Assembly (NCBI GenBank): GCA_946415645.1
Contig: CAMKTJ010000004.1
Location: 42,134 to 106,133, forward strand
Length of the DNA stretch: 64,000 nt
Source: an uncultured Prevotellaceae bacterium
GTDB taxonomy: Bacteria > Bacteroidota > Bacteroidia > Bacteroidales > Bacteroidaceae
Direction: 5' to 3'
This document shows, piece by piece, positions 36,801-45,778 of the stretch. A model generated the notes under the pieces. That model was not told the DNA's origin. It worked only from the letters and a program-made list of their open reading frames with translations, and ran no database searches. How positions within the stretch are numbered: the stretch's first letter is position 1; every line of letters begins with the position of its first letter. A program made the translations under genes and the position numbers.

Positions 36801-37539
36801 CCCAGTTCTGATGAACACGAACAGCCAACAGATTCTCCTGACCATCAAGGAGGATTAACTTCTTCTGCTCGTCTGTCAGCTTATATACCTCGTCATTGTT
36901 CCAACCATTTTTATAATGAGGAATACTATCTATAATTTCATCTGTTTTATTTCCGGCTTCATCCGTTGCATAGATATACTCATAATGATCAAACTCATAA
37001 CCGGTCTTTGAGAAGATAAGCTGACCATTCAGATAATATTCACAAGGAGCGTCATCGTGACCACAAGCCAGATAGACATCACCAGAGAGGAGTCTGTCTG
37101 TGGTGAATGTACGACGGATATAAATGTCGGCAATCCTACTGTCACCAGTCCACCGGAACGACTTCATTCCACTCCATGTCTCGTCGCTAGAAAAGGGAGC
37201 TGTCTGGTCCGTCCACCTCAAGAAACCGTCTTCGGTACAATCAAATTCATCTTCAGTAAGCGTGGTCTCGTCATAGCCATTCTCGTACCATGCTTTTCCG
37301 TTGGCATCCTTTGCAGGACCGTCCTCTAAAAGTGTCAGGCAATAATTAGGATTAGTGTCATTCCATTCTCCATAATCCCAATCAGGATTAACCACAAGAA
37401 CCTTAGCCGTATATGGAACTTTGCTCCATCGGGCCGAAGGAAGAATCACAATGTTAGCACCCACGGAGGTTATTCCATCCTGAGCACTTACAGCAAGTGA
37501 CATCAACACTGCTGTCATTGAGAGTAAAAATCTGCGCAT
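33847..37539 (-). CDS. Large secreted protein with galactose-binding (jelly-roll) domains and T9SS-like tail
   Basis: 1230 residues with a signal peptide (1-19). Two domains resemble the sugar-binding jelly rolls of GH2 enzymes: about 85-265 (FRWTGDSRIADIYIRRTFTT, YLACGHDDAPCEYYLNGQLI, LLAVRVHQNWGGAFADCGLY) and about 515-640 (YWIRRNFELDKI, NVCHDDVYETYVNGHRL, VIATYIQQNWGGKFYDCGIN). A helical linker (about 645-760), a beta-domain and another jelly-roll-like segment follow. No hydrolase motif is visible, so it is probably a surface glycan-binding or matrix protein. The end, EIFNLSGQKLKKAQKGINIV and then NGKKYVVK, fits the T9SS-like tail family. It is transcribed alone. Confidence 0.75.
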   Translation of the reverse strand: MRRFLLSMTAVLMSLAVSAQDGITSVGANIVILPSARWSKVPYTAKVLVVNPDWDYGEWNDTNPNYCLTLLEDGPAKDANGKAWYENGYDETTLTEDEFDCTEDGFLRWTDQTAPFSSDETWSGMKSFRWTGDSRIADIYIRRTFTTDRLLSGDVYLACGHDDAPCEYYLNGQLIFSKTGYEFDHYEYIYATDEAGNKTDEIIDSIPHYKNGWNNDEVYKLTDEQKKLILLDGQENLLAVRVHQNWGGAFADCGLYTLVEGGLAMGYVEPWEGKVIFNNVGGYNFDGKSPSNDPKHPWSALYEAQEGDEYTFTMPGASNMEDEDADWLEQLHFKTPITLEEDKFYSVKFTLTASCPYSAVRIKICDNDNDEEDATVYDDVEEILEGTPLEFETEITGKDAIHNLKLVFDFGGGEENSTIKISNMSIKDEDGNELWIGTHYFNYFHMCKRVAKYYVWDDTLNDGAGDLREAKTDEERENADEVKYSYEVADAPEIEGRKETMAWTMADFDDSMWDSQMMPVGNKDYMPEVQSVWPGGDNTNYWIRRNFELDKINDRLSYALNVCHDDVYETYVNGHRLQKNVGWTNGKNPVQVHIPARYLNVGKNVIATYIQQNWGGKFYDCGINVEEVNYEESVKQFNEAIAYAQTDTLLTNKMHSNVQALIDQAWKDFDENKNDPAEIKNFARELRSDVNAIFAYSPSVKTFKDTWDICRKMKDTGYWGTALTDATAALDTCATASDLNKYLNPLRNARKATAMERRTEKFVGCTPQVLSQEWIGLEEDEEWKPTPRYYIYNVGAKQFLGGGESWGAHLVLSYASNPMMLVQAMKAVVDEEGEPTGDEEAVEGAFLLETFRPNGAVGEMDFMGWNGYVDCPPNSSWELIPVEGKPNVYNIAQYGQKFGEADTTCYNGTIFQPGGKKLLGLRSGDNKYEPSYYVVDTDLHSPELETNQWMFISREEMLSFISTATEDNPADLTFLITNPGYDQRLSDAEWNFSGGSIIGRGSDLPNFVLESYNTVFFQNNADLWPYEEDRALPAGTYKLMVQGYYRDGIEQAHVEKVLKHEALAQRAFVFAGPSFYGEEELSSCESIPLLSIHMEANKVPGIGYTYGGMTMPGTYGGQPMNATQQAANEYFPCGLYWNELTFIISEEEAGHLSIGICKPTNEELEGKGDWIVMDNWRLKYCGSNADPDGINDVIKTPSQTSKEIFNLSGQKLKKAQKGINIVNGKKYVVK

Positions 37540-37708
37540 AATGATGTTGTTAAAGTTAATATAAAATATTCATTCGGTTACGTTTCTGAGTACGCAAATG
37601 TATATATTTTTTTTACATAATATATTAACTCTAAAACATTTTCTTACCTCATTTTTCCAGAATTGATAAGATTGTATTAAGAATAAATAATGGTTTGTAA
37701 ATATTCGC

Positions 37709-37745
37709 AAAGGGGATTTGCTTAAATCAAAACAAATCCCCTTTT
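37709..37745. terminator. Bidirectional terminator hairpin
   Basis: AAAGGGGATTTG (37709-37720) pairs with CAAATCCCCTTTT (37733-37745). It lies 47 bp after the stop of the degenerate EEP gene on the minus strand. Confidence 0.75.
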
Positions 37746-37791
37746 ATACTAACAAATTCATTCATTTACACCAACTTATGCTCTTTTTGAA

Positions 37792-38583
37792 TCATTTAGA
37801 GAGCGAAACTTTGGCCATAACAGGGAAGTGCGTAGATAGAAGACGACGCTTATAACTACCATCAGTCTCATGAGTGTAATAGGCACTCTGAAGCTGTCCG
37901 TAGGCCTTGATGGTTACATTATTTTTGGAAGCAAATACAAAGTCGAAACGATCTGTACCATGATTAGCTTCAAGATCGAAGTTGTTAACCGTTCCATATT
38001 CAGCACTGACAACGGGAGCTTGTTTGAAGCAATCATTAAACCTGACTGTAAATCTGCTATATGGCGCCTTGGACTCACTGACGCCAAGATATCCCACTAC
38101 GAAGCAGGGCAGATTTTCAGGATTAATCTCTCCAATAGCTGTACGTACACGCGATGCTGATGAAGTAGAAACAGAAAGCTCGGTAGAAAAGCAGATATTG
38201 AAAACATAGAAAGCCTTACCGTCTTTCTGCAATCTTACCCAAGAGCAAGTACTGCCCTCTGGCATCTCGCTGACAATACCACACGAATCCAACTGAAGAG
38301 AACTCTTGTAAAGGATGTCTCCTGAAACACTGTAGCCTGTCATACGCCTGGTAATTTGTGAAAACTGGGATTCTGTAAAAGACTGCAGTCCCAGAACATC
38401 TGGCTGCTCATAGTTGAACAGATCACAGATAGGAGTCATACGACTCGTCCACTTGTCACCACCATCGCCATATAGTTTCTCTTCTTCTGTAGATGTTACG
38501 TAGAAACTGCCTATATAAAGGTTCTGGGCGTATGTGCAATACGCCACCAAAGATAATATGATAATTGATAATGTCTTTTTCAT
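37792..38583 (-). CDS. Degenerate EEP-fold (endonuclease/exonuclease/phosphatase) protein
   Basis: 263 residues with a signal peptide (1-19). It aligns with the EEP domain of the upstream protein but has lost every catalytic motif. LGVQE becomes LGLQS (64-68), NTHLD becomes NICFS (129-133), SGDYNA becomes VGYLGV (163-168) and YSDHSPV becomes LSTHFPV. The start and fold-defining pieces (LYIGSFYV, PDVLGLQSF, DRFDFVFAS) remain and the frame is intact. It cannot be a working nuclease or phosphatase, and lacks the T9SS-like tail. It lies 2 bp after the active copy in one operon. A binding partner, regulator or decoy role is possible. Confidence 0.75.
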   Translation of the reverse strand: MKKTLSIIILSLVAYCTYAQNLYIGSFYVTSTEEEKLYGDGGDKWTSRMTPICDLFNYEQPDVLGLQSFTESQFSQITRRMTGYSVSGDILYKSSLQLDSCGIVSEMPEGSTCSWVRLQKDGKAFYVFNICFSTELSVSTSSASRVRTAIGEINPENLPCFVVGYLGVSESKAPYSRFTVRFNDCFKQAPVVSAEYGTVNNFDLEANHGTDRFDFVFASKNNVTIKAYGQLQSAYYTHETDGSYKRRLLSTHFPVMAKVSLSK

Positions 38584-38585
38584 TG

Positions 38586-40700
38586 CTACTTCAAGATCTT
38601 TTTGCCGTTAATAATGTAGACTCCCTTTTTGATTGAAGAACGAAGAGTGAAGAGTGAAGAATCTATTTTTCTTCCGTACAAGTCATATACGACTCCCTTA
38701 CCTTCAGGGAGGGATGGAGCGAGACTGTTGATTCCGTCCATTTCTTCCGGACTATAGTTAGAGTACACGCCATCATAGTACCAAACCCGCAAGTGATCAT
38801 CGAAGAGCACAGGGTAAGGATCGACTACCACAGAAGAATCAGGACCGGGGAGATTCTGAAACCACATATCTACTAACGGATCGTTCAGTTGGTAGCATAC
38901 CTCGCCACTTGCCAACTGCTCGGCATTGACAGCCGTTGCGCCAACAGCAGAGGCTGGATCTGTATCTGAACCGAAAGCTTTCAGCGTCTGTCCGTCCAAG
39001 TAATAGAGATTTGAAGGCAGGGTGCTCATTGCCTTGACCTGACGACCGATAATCTGTCCGGCATAGGGCTCCTTTCCGCTTACCGTTCCCACATTGAGGC
39101 AATAGGAAATCTTGAAGTCTGCATAGTTTACATAACCCAGGATGCCACCCGTGTTTGTCTCGCTGCCCTTCGACTGGACTTTACCGCTGTTGAGGGCATA
39201 ATTGATTATGTTACCACTTTGGTCTGCATAGCCGACGATTCCGCCCACGGTGTTAGTACCTGCATCAGAGAGCGTACCTGAGTAAGAACATCTGTGGATG
39301 TAAGTGTTGGATGCTATAGTTCCGGCAATGCCTCCGATGTGTTTCGTGTCCGTATTGGCCTTGCTAGTAGTAATGTTAAGAGAAGAATGTACGCCTATGA
39401 TGGTGGAAGCGTTAGCATATCCGACTACACCATGCTCGCTGGTCCACTCTGCAACAGTAAGGGAGCCGCTGAGTCGGAAATTCTTGATAGTGGCACCTGA
39501 TGTCTTTCCAAACAAGCCAGAATACGACTTACCCGTCTTGACGGTAAGGTTCTGGATGGAATATCCCTGACCATCAAACGTACCTGTGTAGGGCTTGCTC
39601 TCCGTTCCTATAGGCAGCCAACCGTTTACATTGGCCATGTCAATGTCATTCAGCAGAACAGCCTTGGCAGATGTATTCTGTGAAAAGCCTGCCTTGCCAT
39701 TGACAATGTAAGAGAAGACTAGCAAATGCTCAGGCGTAGAAAGCTGATAAACACCATTGACAGATGGTGGAGGAGTTGTAGGAATCTCAGCCATCTCCGG
39801 ATTCCTGATGGAAAGCTTTACAAACACCGGACTATGGTCTGAATAGGCCCTTAGGTGATAGTCTGCTGAACCTGACTCGGAATAATAACAGGGATTGAGC
39901 ACAGCATAATGATCCACATTAAAGGCACGAGTTACAAAGAGATGGTCAATACGTCGTAGCTCACCACTTACTGTACTATAACCGTTTGCATTGAAGCCGG
40001 GACAAGTGCCATTGGTAATGAACTTCTGTTTGGCACGGACATAACAGTCATAAAGAAATCCTGAGTTATAGAACAACTTATAAGCATCACCTGTCTGTAC
40101 GGCATTATAGTCGCCAGATATGATGACGGGAGCTGTCTTGCTTGCAATCTCCTCAATCTTCTGCTTTATGAGATAGTATGACTGCTGGCGGTTTATCTCA
40201 TCAAGGTCCAGATGGGTATTGAAGTGATAGATAACCGTTCCCGTAGCTTTGTCAAAGAACTTACCCCAAGAACAGATGCGCTTGTACGAGGTACCGCCTC
40301 CCACGCTGGGGAAACCCTTCGATGGTGTGTAAGGTGTATCACTCAACCAGAAATCACCATTATCAAGAAGAAGCAGACGATCCTTACGGTAGAAAATGGC
40401 AGAGTACTCACCACCCGTAGTACCATTGTCACGTCCCACACCTGTATAGGCATAACCTGTCATTCCGTTCAACATGTCATCCATCTGTGCTTTGTAAGCT
40501 TCTTGTACGCCAAGCAAATCGGGCTGCTGAAAGTTGACAAGATTAATAAGGTATGTGCGTCTGGTGGCCCAGCCGTTTCCAGCGTTTGTGTCGTTGTTAT
40601 TCTTGTATCGGAGATTATAGGAACCTACACAAAGTTCCTGGGCTTGCACCGAACAGAAGGCCAGAAGCACAAAGGCAAGTTGTAGTAATCGTTTTTTCAT
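38586..40700 (-). CDS. Secreted EEP-family nuclease/phosphatase with GLUG repeats and T9SS-like tail
   Basis: 704 residues. Signal peptide 1-20; EEP catalytic domain about 21-300 with all motifs: the metal-binding E67 in LGVQE, H163 in NTHLD, GDYN (196-199), RRIDHLFV (249-256) and SDHSPV (287-292). Family members cut DNA/RNA or hydrolyse phosphoesters, including sphingomyelin and inositol phosphates; the substrate is not evident. Residues about 320-560 are GLUG-type beta repeats (SGLFGKTSGATIKNFRLSG, GGIAG, GGIVGYADQSG, GGILGYVNYA). The tail IYD-type end reads VYDLYGRKIDSS...KKGVYIINGKKILK, interrupted by residues encoded by a CTTCACT microrepeat. It heads a two-gene operon. Confidence 0.85.
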   Translation of the reverse strand: MKKRLLQLAFVLLAFCSVQAQELCVGSYNLRYKNNNDTNAGNGWATRRTYLINLVNFQQPDLLGVQEAYKAQMDDMLNGMTGYAYTGVGRDNGTTGGEYSAIFYRKDRLLLLDNGDFWLSDTPYTPSKGFPSVGGGTSYKRICSWGKFFDKATGTVIYHFNTHLDLDEINRQQSYYLIKQKIEEIASKTAPVIISGDYNAVQTGDAYKLFYNSGFLYDCYVRAKQKFITNGTCPGFNANGYSTVSGELRRIDHLFVTRAFNVDHYAVLNPCYYSESGSADYHLRAYSDHSPVFVKLSIRNPEMAEIPTTPPPSVNGVYQLSTPEHLLVFSYIVNGKAGFSQNTSAKAVLLNDIDMANVNGWLPIGTESKPYTGTFDGQGYSIQNLTVKTGKSYSGLFGKTSGATIKNFRLSGSLTVAEWTSEHGVVGYANASTIIGVHSSLNITTSKANTDTKHIGGIAGTIASNTYIHRCSYSGTLSDAGTNTVGGIVGYADQSGNIINYALNSGKVQSKGSETNTGGILGYVNYADFKISYCLNVGTVSGKEPYAGQIIGRQVKAMSTLPSNLYYLDGQTLKAFGSDTDPASAVGATAVNAEQLASGEVCYQLNDPLVDMWFQNLPGPDSSVVVDPYPVLFDDHLRVWYYDGVYSNYSPEEMDGINSLAPSLPEGKGVVYDLYGRKIDSSLFTLRSSIKKGVYIINGKKILK

Positions 40701-40751
40701 TAATTATAGATTTAAGTTGTTTCTTCAAAGGTTTTGTGTTGTGTATTCAGG

Positions 40752-41753
40752 TTAGAATTGTTCAAGGTATGCGATTCTGCTTTCCGTGCTGGGATGCGTA
40801 CTGAAGAGGTTGCTGACCATGGAGGTAAAGCTGCTCTTGAATTCAGGCGGTCGGATGATAAAGAGCTGAGCTACATCCTCGCGGTCCGTATCTCCCAAAC
40901 CCGGGTCGCCGCTTATCTTACGTAAAGCAGAAGCCAAAGCCAAGGGATTACCTGTTAGCTCGGCACCTCCGGCATCAGCCATATACTCGCGTTTCCTGCT
41001 GATGGCAAAACGGGTAAGAAGCGTGAATACATATCCTATAGCCGCCAGTACAAAGGCAACAAGCATCACCACGATGATGGAAACACCGCCGTTCTTGTTG
41101 TTATTACTGCTCCTTCTCCGGTCGCCGCCAAAAACAAAGGTGTTCCACATCATGCGGACGGCCAATGTCATGATGGTACTCATGATACCGACAAAGATAA
41201 TGCTGACAATAAGCAGACGGGTGTCACGGTTACGGATGTGCGTCAGCTCATGTGCTATCACACCAGCCAGTTCCTCATCATTCAGACGGTTACAGATACC
41301 TGTAGTTACAGTTACAGTATAGCTGTTATTATCTATTCCGCTGGCGAAAGCATTCAGCTGAGGATCATCAATGACATTTATCTTGGGCATAGGCATACCG
41401 CAAGACATGGTGAGATTCTCTACAATATTATATACGCGAGGGTTCTCCCTGCGCTCAAGGGGTCGTGCACCTGTGGCACGACGTATCATTTCCGTATTAG
41501 TGAAGTATGCGATGGCAAACCACGCACCTACAATGCCCACTACCCAAGGTAGTATGTGCATCATCTCGTAGTTCACATAGTCCCAATTCACTCCGGTAAC
41601 CTGACCATAATAAGGATCTGACACACTCAAATAATTGAGGATTACCAGAAAGAGATAAACCATCCCTAACAGGATACAGGGAAAGAGTATGAGTAACAGC
41701 AGGCTCTTGAAATTGTTATTGGCCTGCTGCGTATGTATGCCAACGTACTTCAT
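40752..41753 (-). CDS. M48 family (HtpX-like) membrane zinc metalloprotease
   Basis: 333 residues. Two N-terminal membrane helices (about 17-40 and 68-88), the zinc motif HELTHIRNRD (about residue 170) and further helices (about 185-245) fit HtpX/Ste24-type M48B proteases with a cytoplasmic active site. The third ligand glutamate is in KREYMADAGGAEL. HtpX takes part in quality control of damaged membrane proteins. It is 9 bp after lemA in the same direction, the common lemA-htpX pairing. Confidence 0.9.
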   Translation of the reverse strand: MKYVGIHTQQANNNFKSLLLLILFPCILLGMVYLFLVILNYLSVSDPYYGQVTGVNWDYVNYEMMHILPWVVGIVGAWFAIAYFTNTEMIRRATGARPLERRENPRVYNIVENLTMSCGMPMPKINVIDDPQLNAFASGIDNNSYTVTVTTGICNRLNDEELAGVIAHELTHIRNRDTRLLIVSIIFVGIMSTIMTLAVRMMWNTFVFGGDRRRSSNNNKNGGVSIIVVMLVAFVLAAIGYVFTLLTRFAISRKREYMADAGGAELTGNPLALASALRKISGDPGLGDTDREDVAQLFIIRPPEFKSSFTSMVSNLFSTHPSTESRIAYLEQF

Positions 41754-41762
41754 ACTACCTAC

Positions 41763-42326
41763 TTAAAATTTTACTTCGGGGGCCTTCTGTACAGCAGCAC
41801 GCTCCTCCTGAGGAACCTCGAACATAGGCTCCTGATGGAAACCGAACATTCCGGCAAACAGTACAGCGGGGAAACTCTGGACAGCTGTGTTGAGTTCCTT
41901 GGTGGCGCTGTTGAAGAAACGACGAACGGCAGCCAACTTGTTCTCTATGTCGGCCAGCTCGGTCTGCAACTCCAAGAAGTTCTGGTTGGCCTTCAGGTCG
42001 GGATAAGCCTCTACGCTAACCTTCAAACCAGCAAGGGCACTACTCAATGCATTCTCTGCCTGAATCTTGTCGTTCAGAGAAGTTGCACCCATGGCAGCAG
42101 TACGAGCAGCAGTAACACGCTCCAACACACCTTTCTCGTGCTCGGCATAACCCTTTACCGTATTAACAAGGTTGGGGATAAGGTCATATCGCTGCTTCAA
42201 CTGCACATCAATATTGGCGAAAGCATTTTCACGATTATTACGGAGCGCCACCAAATTGTTATAGATACCAATAATCCAGACAACAAGAATTACAGCAATA
42301 ACTGCTACTACGATTAATGCAACCAT
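41763..42326 (-). CDS. lemA: LemA family protein
   Basis: 187 residues. One N-terminal membrane helix (about 3-22) is followed by a long helical bundle with the family signatures YNNLVALRNNRENAFANIDVQLKQRYDLIPNLV and SVEAYPDLKANQNFLELQ. The topology places the N-terminus outside and the bundle in the cytoplasm. LemA function is unsettled; it is repeatedly found next to M48 proteases, as here. Two TATCTTTG boxes precede it on the minus strand (about 42365-42395). Confidence 0.93.
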   Translation of the reverse strand: MVALIVVAVIAVILVVWIIGIYNNLVALRNNRENAFANIDVQLKQRYDLIPNLVNTVKGYAEHEKGVLERVTAARTAAMGATSLNDKIQAENALSSALAGLKVSVEAYPDLKANQNFLELQTELADIENKLAAVRRFFNSATKELNTAVQSFPAVLFAGMFGFHQEPMFEVPQEERAAVQKAPEVKF

Positions 42327-42492
42327 GATTTTTCTATTTTATATGTTAAACATCAATTTTATCTTGCAAAGATAGTGATTTTTCTAAACAAAGATATCAA
42401 TTAGGGCAAATAAACAACATTTTTTGAGGAAATTTCAAACCATTTCAGAAAAAAGTCCTATCTTCGCACGCTTTAATATCAGAAGGTACACA

Positions 42493-43353
42493 ATGAGACA
42501 ACTTAAAATCACAAAGAGTATCACCAGCCGCGATAGTGCTTCGCTGGATAAGTATTTGCAGGAAATCGGACGTGAAGGACTTCTTACTGTTGACGAGGAG
42601 GTAGAACTGACTCAAAGGATAAAGAAAGGAGACCGCCGTGCTCTTGACAAACTGGTTCGTGCTAACCTGCGTTTTGTGGTTTCTGTTGCCAAACAGTACC
42701 AGAACCAGGGTCTCTCCCTACCCGACCTTATCAATGAGGGTAACGTAGGCCTTATCAAGGCAGCGGAGAAATTCGATGAGACCCGTGGTTTCAAGTTTAT
42801 CTCTTATGCCGTTTGGTGGATTCGTCAGACCATTCTTCAGGCTTTGGCTGAGCAGAGCCGTATTGTACGTCTGCCTCTGAACCAGGTAAGCGCCGTGAAC
42901 AAGATCACAAAGGCAATGACCAAGTTCGAGCAGGAGCACGAGCGTAAGCCCAGTGCCGATGAGTTGGCAGAACTTGTCAACGAGCTCCCTGAGAAGATCA
43001 ACGACTCTCTGCGTGCCAGCGGTCGCCACGTGAGTGTGGATGCTCCCTTCGTAGAGGGTGAGGAGAACAGCCTCTTGGACGTAATGCAGAATCCTGATTC
43101 ACCAATGGCTGACAAGAGTTTGGTAAACGAGAGCCTTGCCACTGAGATTGACCGTGCCCTGAGCATGCTCAACGAGCGTGAGAAGGATATCGTGGAGATG
43201 AGCTTTGGTATCAATCATCAGGAAATGACTCTGGAGGAAATCGGTGAGCGCTTCGGACTTACCCGCGAGCGTGTTCGTCAGATTCGCGAAAAGGCAATTC
43301 GCAAACTCCGTAGCGGTAGCCGCAACAGTCTGCTTCGTTCATATCTGGGATAA
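42493..43353 (+). CDS. rpoD: Primary RNA polymerase sigma factor (RpoD, sigma-ABfr type)
   Basis: 286 residues from the ATG at 42493, giving the conserved start [20 protein letters not shown]; an upstream ATG at 42424 lies before the -7 box and is rejected. The Bacteroidota primary sigma is short and lacks most of region 1.1. Region 2 ([52 protein letters not shown]), region 3 and region 4 with the helix-turn-helix [21 protein letters not shown] are complete. It recognises the TTTG/TAnnTTTG promoters seen throughout the window. A TATCTTCG box is at 42459-42466. Confidence 0.96.
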   Translation: MRQLKITKSITSRDSASLDKYLQEIGREGLLTVDEEVELTQRIKKGDRRALDKLVRANLRFVVSVAKQYQNQGLSLPDLINEGNVGLIKAAEKFDETRGFKFISYAVWWIRQTILQALAEQSRIVRLPLNQVSAVNKITKAMTKFEQEHERKPSADELAELVNELPEKINDSLRASGRHVSVDAPFVEGEENSLLDVMQNPDSPMADKSLVNESLATEIDRALSMLNEREKDIVEMSFGINHQEMTLEEIGERFGLTRERVRQIREKAIRKLRSGSRNSLLRSYLG

Positions 43354-43375
43354 GTTTCAACCAAAAATACATAAA

Positions 43376-43450
43376 AAGAAGGCTTTGATACATTCAAGGC
43401 CTTCTTCTTTTTTCCCAACGTGGGAATTTTTTATTCCCAGTATGGGAATA
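43376..43450 (+). terminator. Tandem terminators after rpoD
   Basis: AAGAAGGC (43376-43383) pairs with GCCTTCTT (43399-43406), followed by CTTTTTT. Next come TTCCCA-ACG-TGGGAA with TTTTTT (43412-43432) and ATTCCCAG/TATGGGAAT (43434-43450). Confidence 0.8.
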
Positions 43451-43527
43451 TTATTTCTATAGTTAAAGCGCACAATCTTTCCAGTTAGGAAAATCTTTCT
43501 CCTTAGTTAAGAAACCTTGCACCTCTT

Positions 43528-44988
43528 TTATTTAAAAACGGAGAGGTCCTGCTTGATATAGACCACTACCCTATCCGGACCAAATGCCGTATAGAAATAG
43601 CTGCTTATCTCACCAATATGCTCTTCCCACTGGTCACGAACGAAATCATTGGGCACAGCTATCAGAATGTTTTTATCTCGGACAGCCCAAAGATCACAAC
43701 ATTTCATATATGTATTATAGAACACATCGCCCAGCCTTTCTTTGGCTCGTTCCATCCACCATTCATATTTCTCTCTGAAGATAGGCTGCACATCTGGTCG
43801 CTCTGGGGTATCGTCATAGATTTCCTCTGCAGCATCAAACTGTGGCTCCTTGGGCTTCTGCTGTTCCTTCAGCCAATTATACAGAATCTCAGTAACATAG
43901 GCATGAACATTATCTGGCTGATGTTCCTCTACCATCTTATCTATATACGCCAATTCGTCCTTCAAGTCAAGACCGTCATAAATATACTCTTGCAGACGAG
44001 CCCACTCCATTGGCTGCAAATTATACTTGGTGATAAGGTCGGAATGAACCTTACCCAGATAATTCTCGTAATTCTGGGCCTGCCCCATCTTACCTTCTAT
44101 AATGGTAAAGCGGATGCTGTTGGGATTTCCACGGGTGACACCACGGGGGTAAACGGGTTCATACTCGAAACAGAACTCAACCTTGCCCTCGTCTGACAGC
44201 TTTTTCATCTCACGCTGCACAGGGTCTAAGACATCCCTATGGAAAGCTCCATACTTCAGGTAATGATCGTCGATGATCTTCTTGTGGTCCTTGCTATAGG
44301 TAAGAACGCCAAAGAACTCCTTTAGGTCGATATAGTTGACATCACAAGACCCTTTCTTTCGCCAGGCACTGAGGTAAATATAAAGGCGAGGTGTTCGTGG
44401 GCTTCGACACAACTGGGTTATACCCTTCAGATGTCGGGTATAGCCTTTGCGTAAGTTCAGAATTTCACGAGCACTCTCGTCAACCATCTGGATACGAATA
44501 TAGCCCTTCCTTCTGAATCCACTCTTGTAACCCATCTTTTCGCCTTCTGCATTCAGGTCGGCAGTAGGGAATTCAATCTTATGAAACACATTTTGCTTTA
44601 CGTCATACCACCTGTTCTCCTCCTCAACGAATCGTTTGTATGACATATCAACATGTAGTAAAGCCTCACATGCAGACTCCAACTCACCATATTTCTTTGG
44701 ACTGATTCCTAACTCCTTTAAGGGAATCTCAAAGTTGAGCAGGTTTCCACTCAGGTCCTCAGGCTTAAAGAGCGTAGACATATTATCTATACTGATCTGC
44801 TCCTTTATTCTTTCCTGTAACTGACCTATGATGGCAATCATCAAATTGGTTTGTACAAGAGAGAAATTACCACGTATCTGTGTGTACGTGATAGGATTCA
44901 TGATAAAGTCTATATCATTATTCTGCGAGAAGGATTGCACCAACTCGTTTGTTTTGCTTACAATAGCAGGACCTTTTTTCTTTGCCAT
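43528..44988 (-). CDS. Rep_3-type replication initiator with DnaA N-terminal-like C-domain
   Basis: 486 residues. The N-terminal two-thirds are a tandem winged-helix plasmid initiator (Rep_3/RepB type: NPITYTQIRGNFSLVQTNLM, FEIPLKELGISPKKYGELES, LDPVQREMKKLSDEG). The last about 80 residues (405-486: WWMERAKERLGDVFYNTYMK, ILIAVPNDFVRDQWEEHIGE) resemble DnaA domain I, which contacts the DnaB helicase. This would let the initiator load helicase itself. It has its own consensus promoter and is transcribed away from an iteron array and parA. Initiators of this type occur on Bacteroidota plasmids; the essential genes around it suggest a secondary chromosome or an integrated plasmid. Confidence 0.85.
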   Translation of the reverse strand: MAKKKGPAIVSKTNELVQSFSQNNDIDFIMNPITYTQIRGNFSLVQTNLMIAIIGQLQERIKEQISIDNMSTLFKPEDLSGNLLNFEIPLKELGISPKKYGELESACEALLHVDMSYKRFVEEENRWYDVKQNVFHKIEFPTADLNAEGEKMGYKSGFRRKGYIRIQMVDESAREILNLRKGYTRHLKGITQLCRSPRTPRLYIYLSAWRKKGSCDVNYIDLKEFFGVLTYSKDHKKIIDDHYLKYGAFHRDVLDPVQREMKKLSDEGKVEFCFEYEPVYPRGVTRGNPNSIRFTIIEGKMGQAQNYENYLGKVHSDLITKYNLQPMEWARLQEYIYDGLDLKDELAYIDKMVEEHQPDNVHAYVTEILYNWLKEQQKPKEPQFDAAEEIYDDTPERPDVQPIFREKYEWWMERAKERLGDVFYNTYMKCCDLWAVRDKNILIAVPNDFVRDQWEEHIGEISSYFYTAFGPDRVVVYIKQDLSVFK

Positions 44989-45014
44989 ACTACTCCCAAA
45001 TTACTTTTCGGTGG

Positions 45015-45046
45015 CAAAAATATGCCATTTCAACGAAACTTCCAAA
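45015..45046 (-). promoter_or_regulatory. Promoter of the replication initiator gene
   Basis: Minus-strand TTTG (complement of 45043-45046), 20 bp, TATTTTTG (complement of 45015-45022); the start codon is 26 bp downstream. Confidence 0.75.
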
Positions 45047-45370
45047 TATTTCACCCAAAAAGTGTTCCATTTATTCGCAAGTCGATGTTTCTCCTACTCT
45101 CACGCAAATCTTCTCTATAATATTCTCTTGATGTTGACTATAATCATACATTATTGTATATAATATACGTACCATTATTTATTCAACCGCTCCTCCCCTA
45201 CTCTTCTATATGAAACGCAAATGCATGTTTCATGTTTACTCATAGTAATTTTCCTGCTTCTGACACATCTATATAGCACATCACTATCACATAGATGTTG
45301 CTCTCATACACCATTTCATATTATAATTAGACCTATCCTTCTCCCTATACCTTATTATATATGGCAAAGT

Positions 45371-45608
45371 GTTCCCCTTCTCCGCACCAGTGTTCATAAA
45401 CTTCGCACCTTTTCCCTCTATTTATATTGTATTACAATATAATACCTGTGATTCAGTATGGATGTTCCGTTCTTTCGCACCTTTTCCTCAATACCAGAAA
45501 GGTGTTCCCTTTCTCCGCACCGGTGTTCACAAACTTCGCACCAAGTCTTCACGTTCTCCTCACTACATGTTCACAAACTTCGCACCAAGTGTACTTATTC
45601 TCCTCACC
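45371..45608 (+). repeat. Direct iterons of the putative replication origin (eight copies)
   Basis: 18-bp units with consensus GTTCNNNNNCTNCGCACC begin at 45371, 45392, 45464, 45504, 45525, 45547 (degenerate), 45569 and 45591 (degenerate). The last four start at exact 22-bp steps, and two earlier pairs are 21 bp apart, so the proteins bound would lie on one face of the helix. Confidence 0.9.
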
Positions 45609-45778
45609 AAACATAGACTATGTAAATGATTTACAATAGGTTACTTATAAACTATATTTATTATATTTCGTTATTTGTTATATAAAGATCCGGCCTTAAT
45701 TTTTTTATCGAACTATAATATTTATATTACTTATACATCCTTGTAACTTATTGACTATTAACTTTATATATTCTTTTC
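45609..45778. other. AT-rich spacer, candidate DNA unwinding element
   Basis: About 170 bp made almost only of A and T, with few G/C, lies between oppositely oriented iteron arrays. It contains TTATCGAAC and TTATACATC, weak relatives of the DnaA box TTATNCACA. No coding sequence is supported. Confidence 0.6.

Noticed and set aside
42424..42492. 23-codon upstream extension of rpoD
   Set aside because: It starts before the likely -7 box at 42459-42466, and the family N-terminus is MRQLKI.
45371..45608. CRISPR array
   Set aside because: The repeats are 18 bp, degenerate and spaced by only 3-4 bp in most cases, without spacers, and lie beside a Rep gene; no cas genes were seen.
45369..45639. 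Small open frames with repeated peptide stretches upstream of the Rep gene
   Set aside because: The repeated peptides (NFAP and similar) are translations of the iterons.
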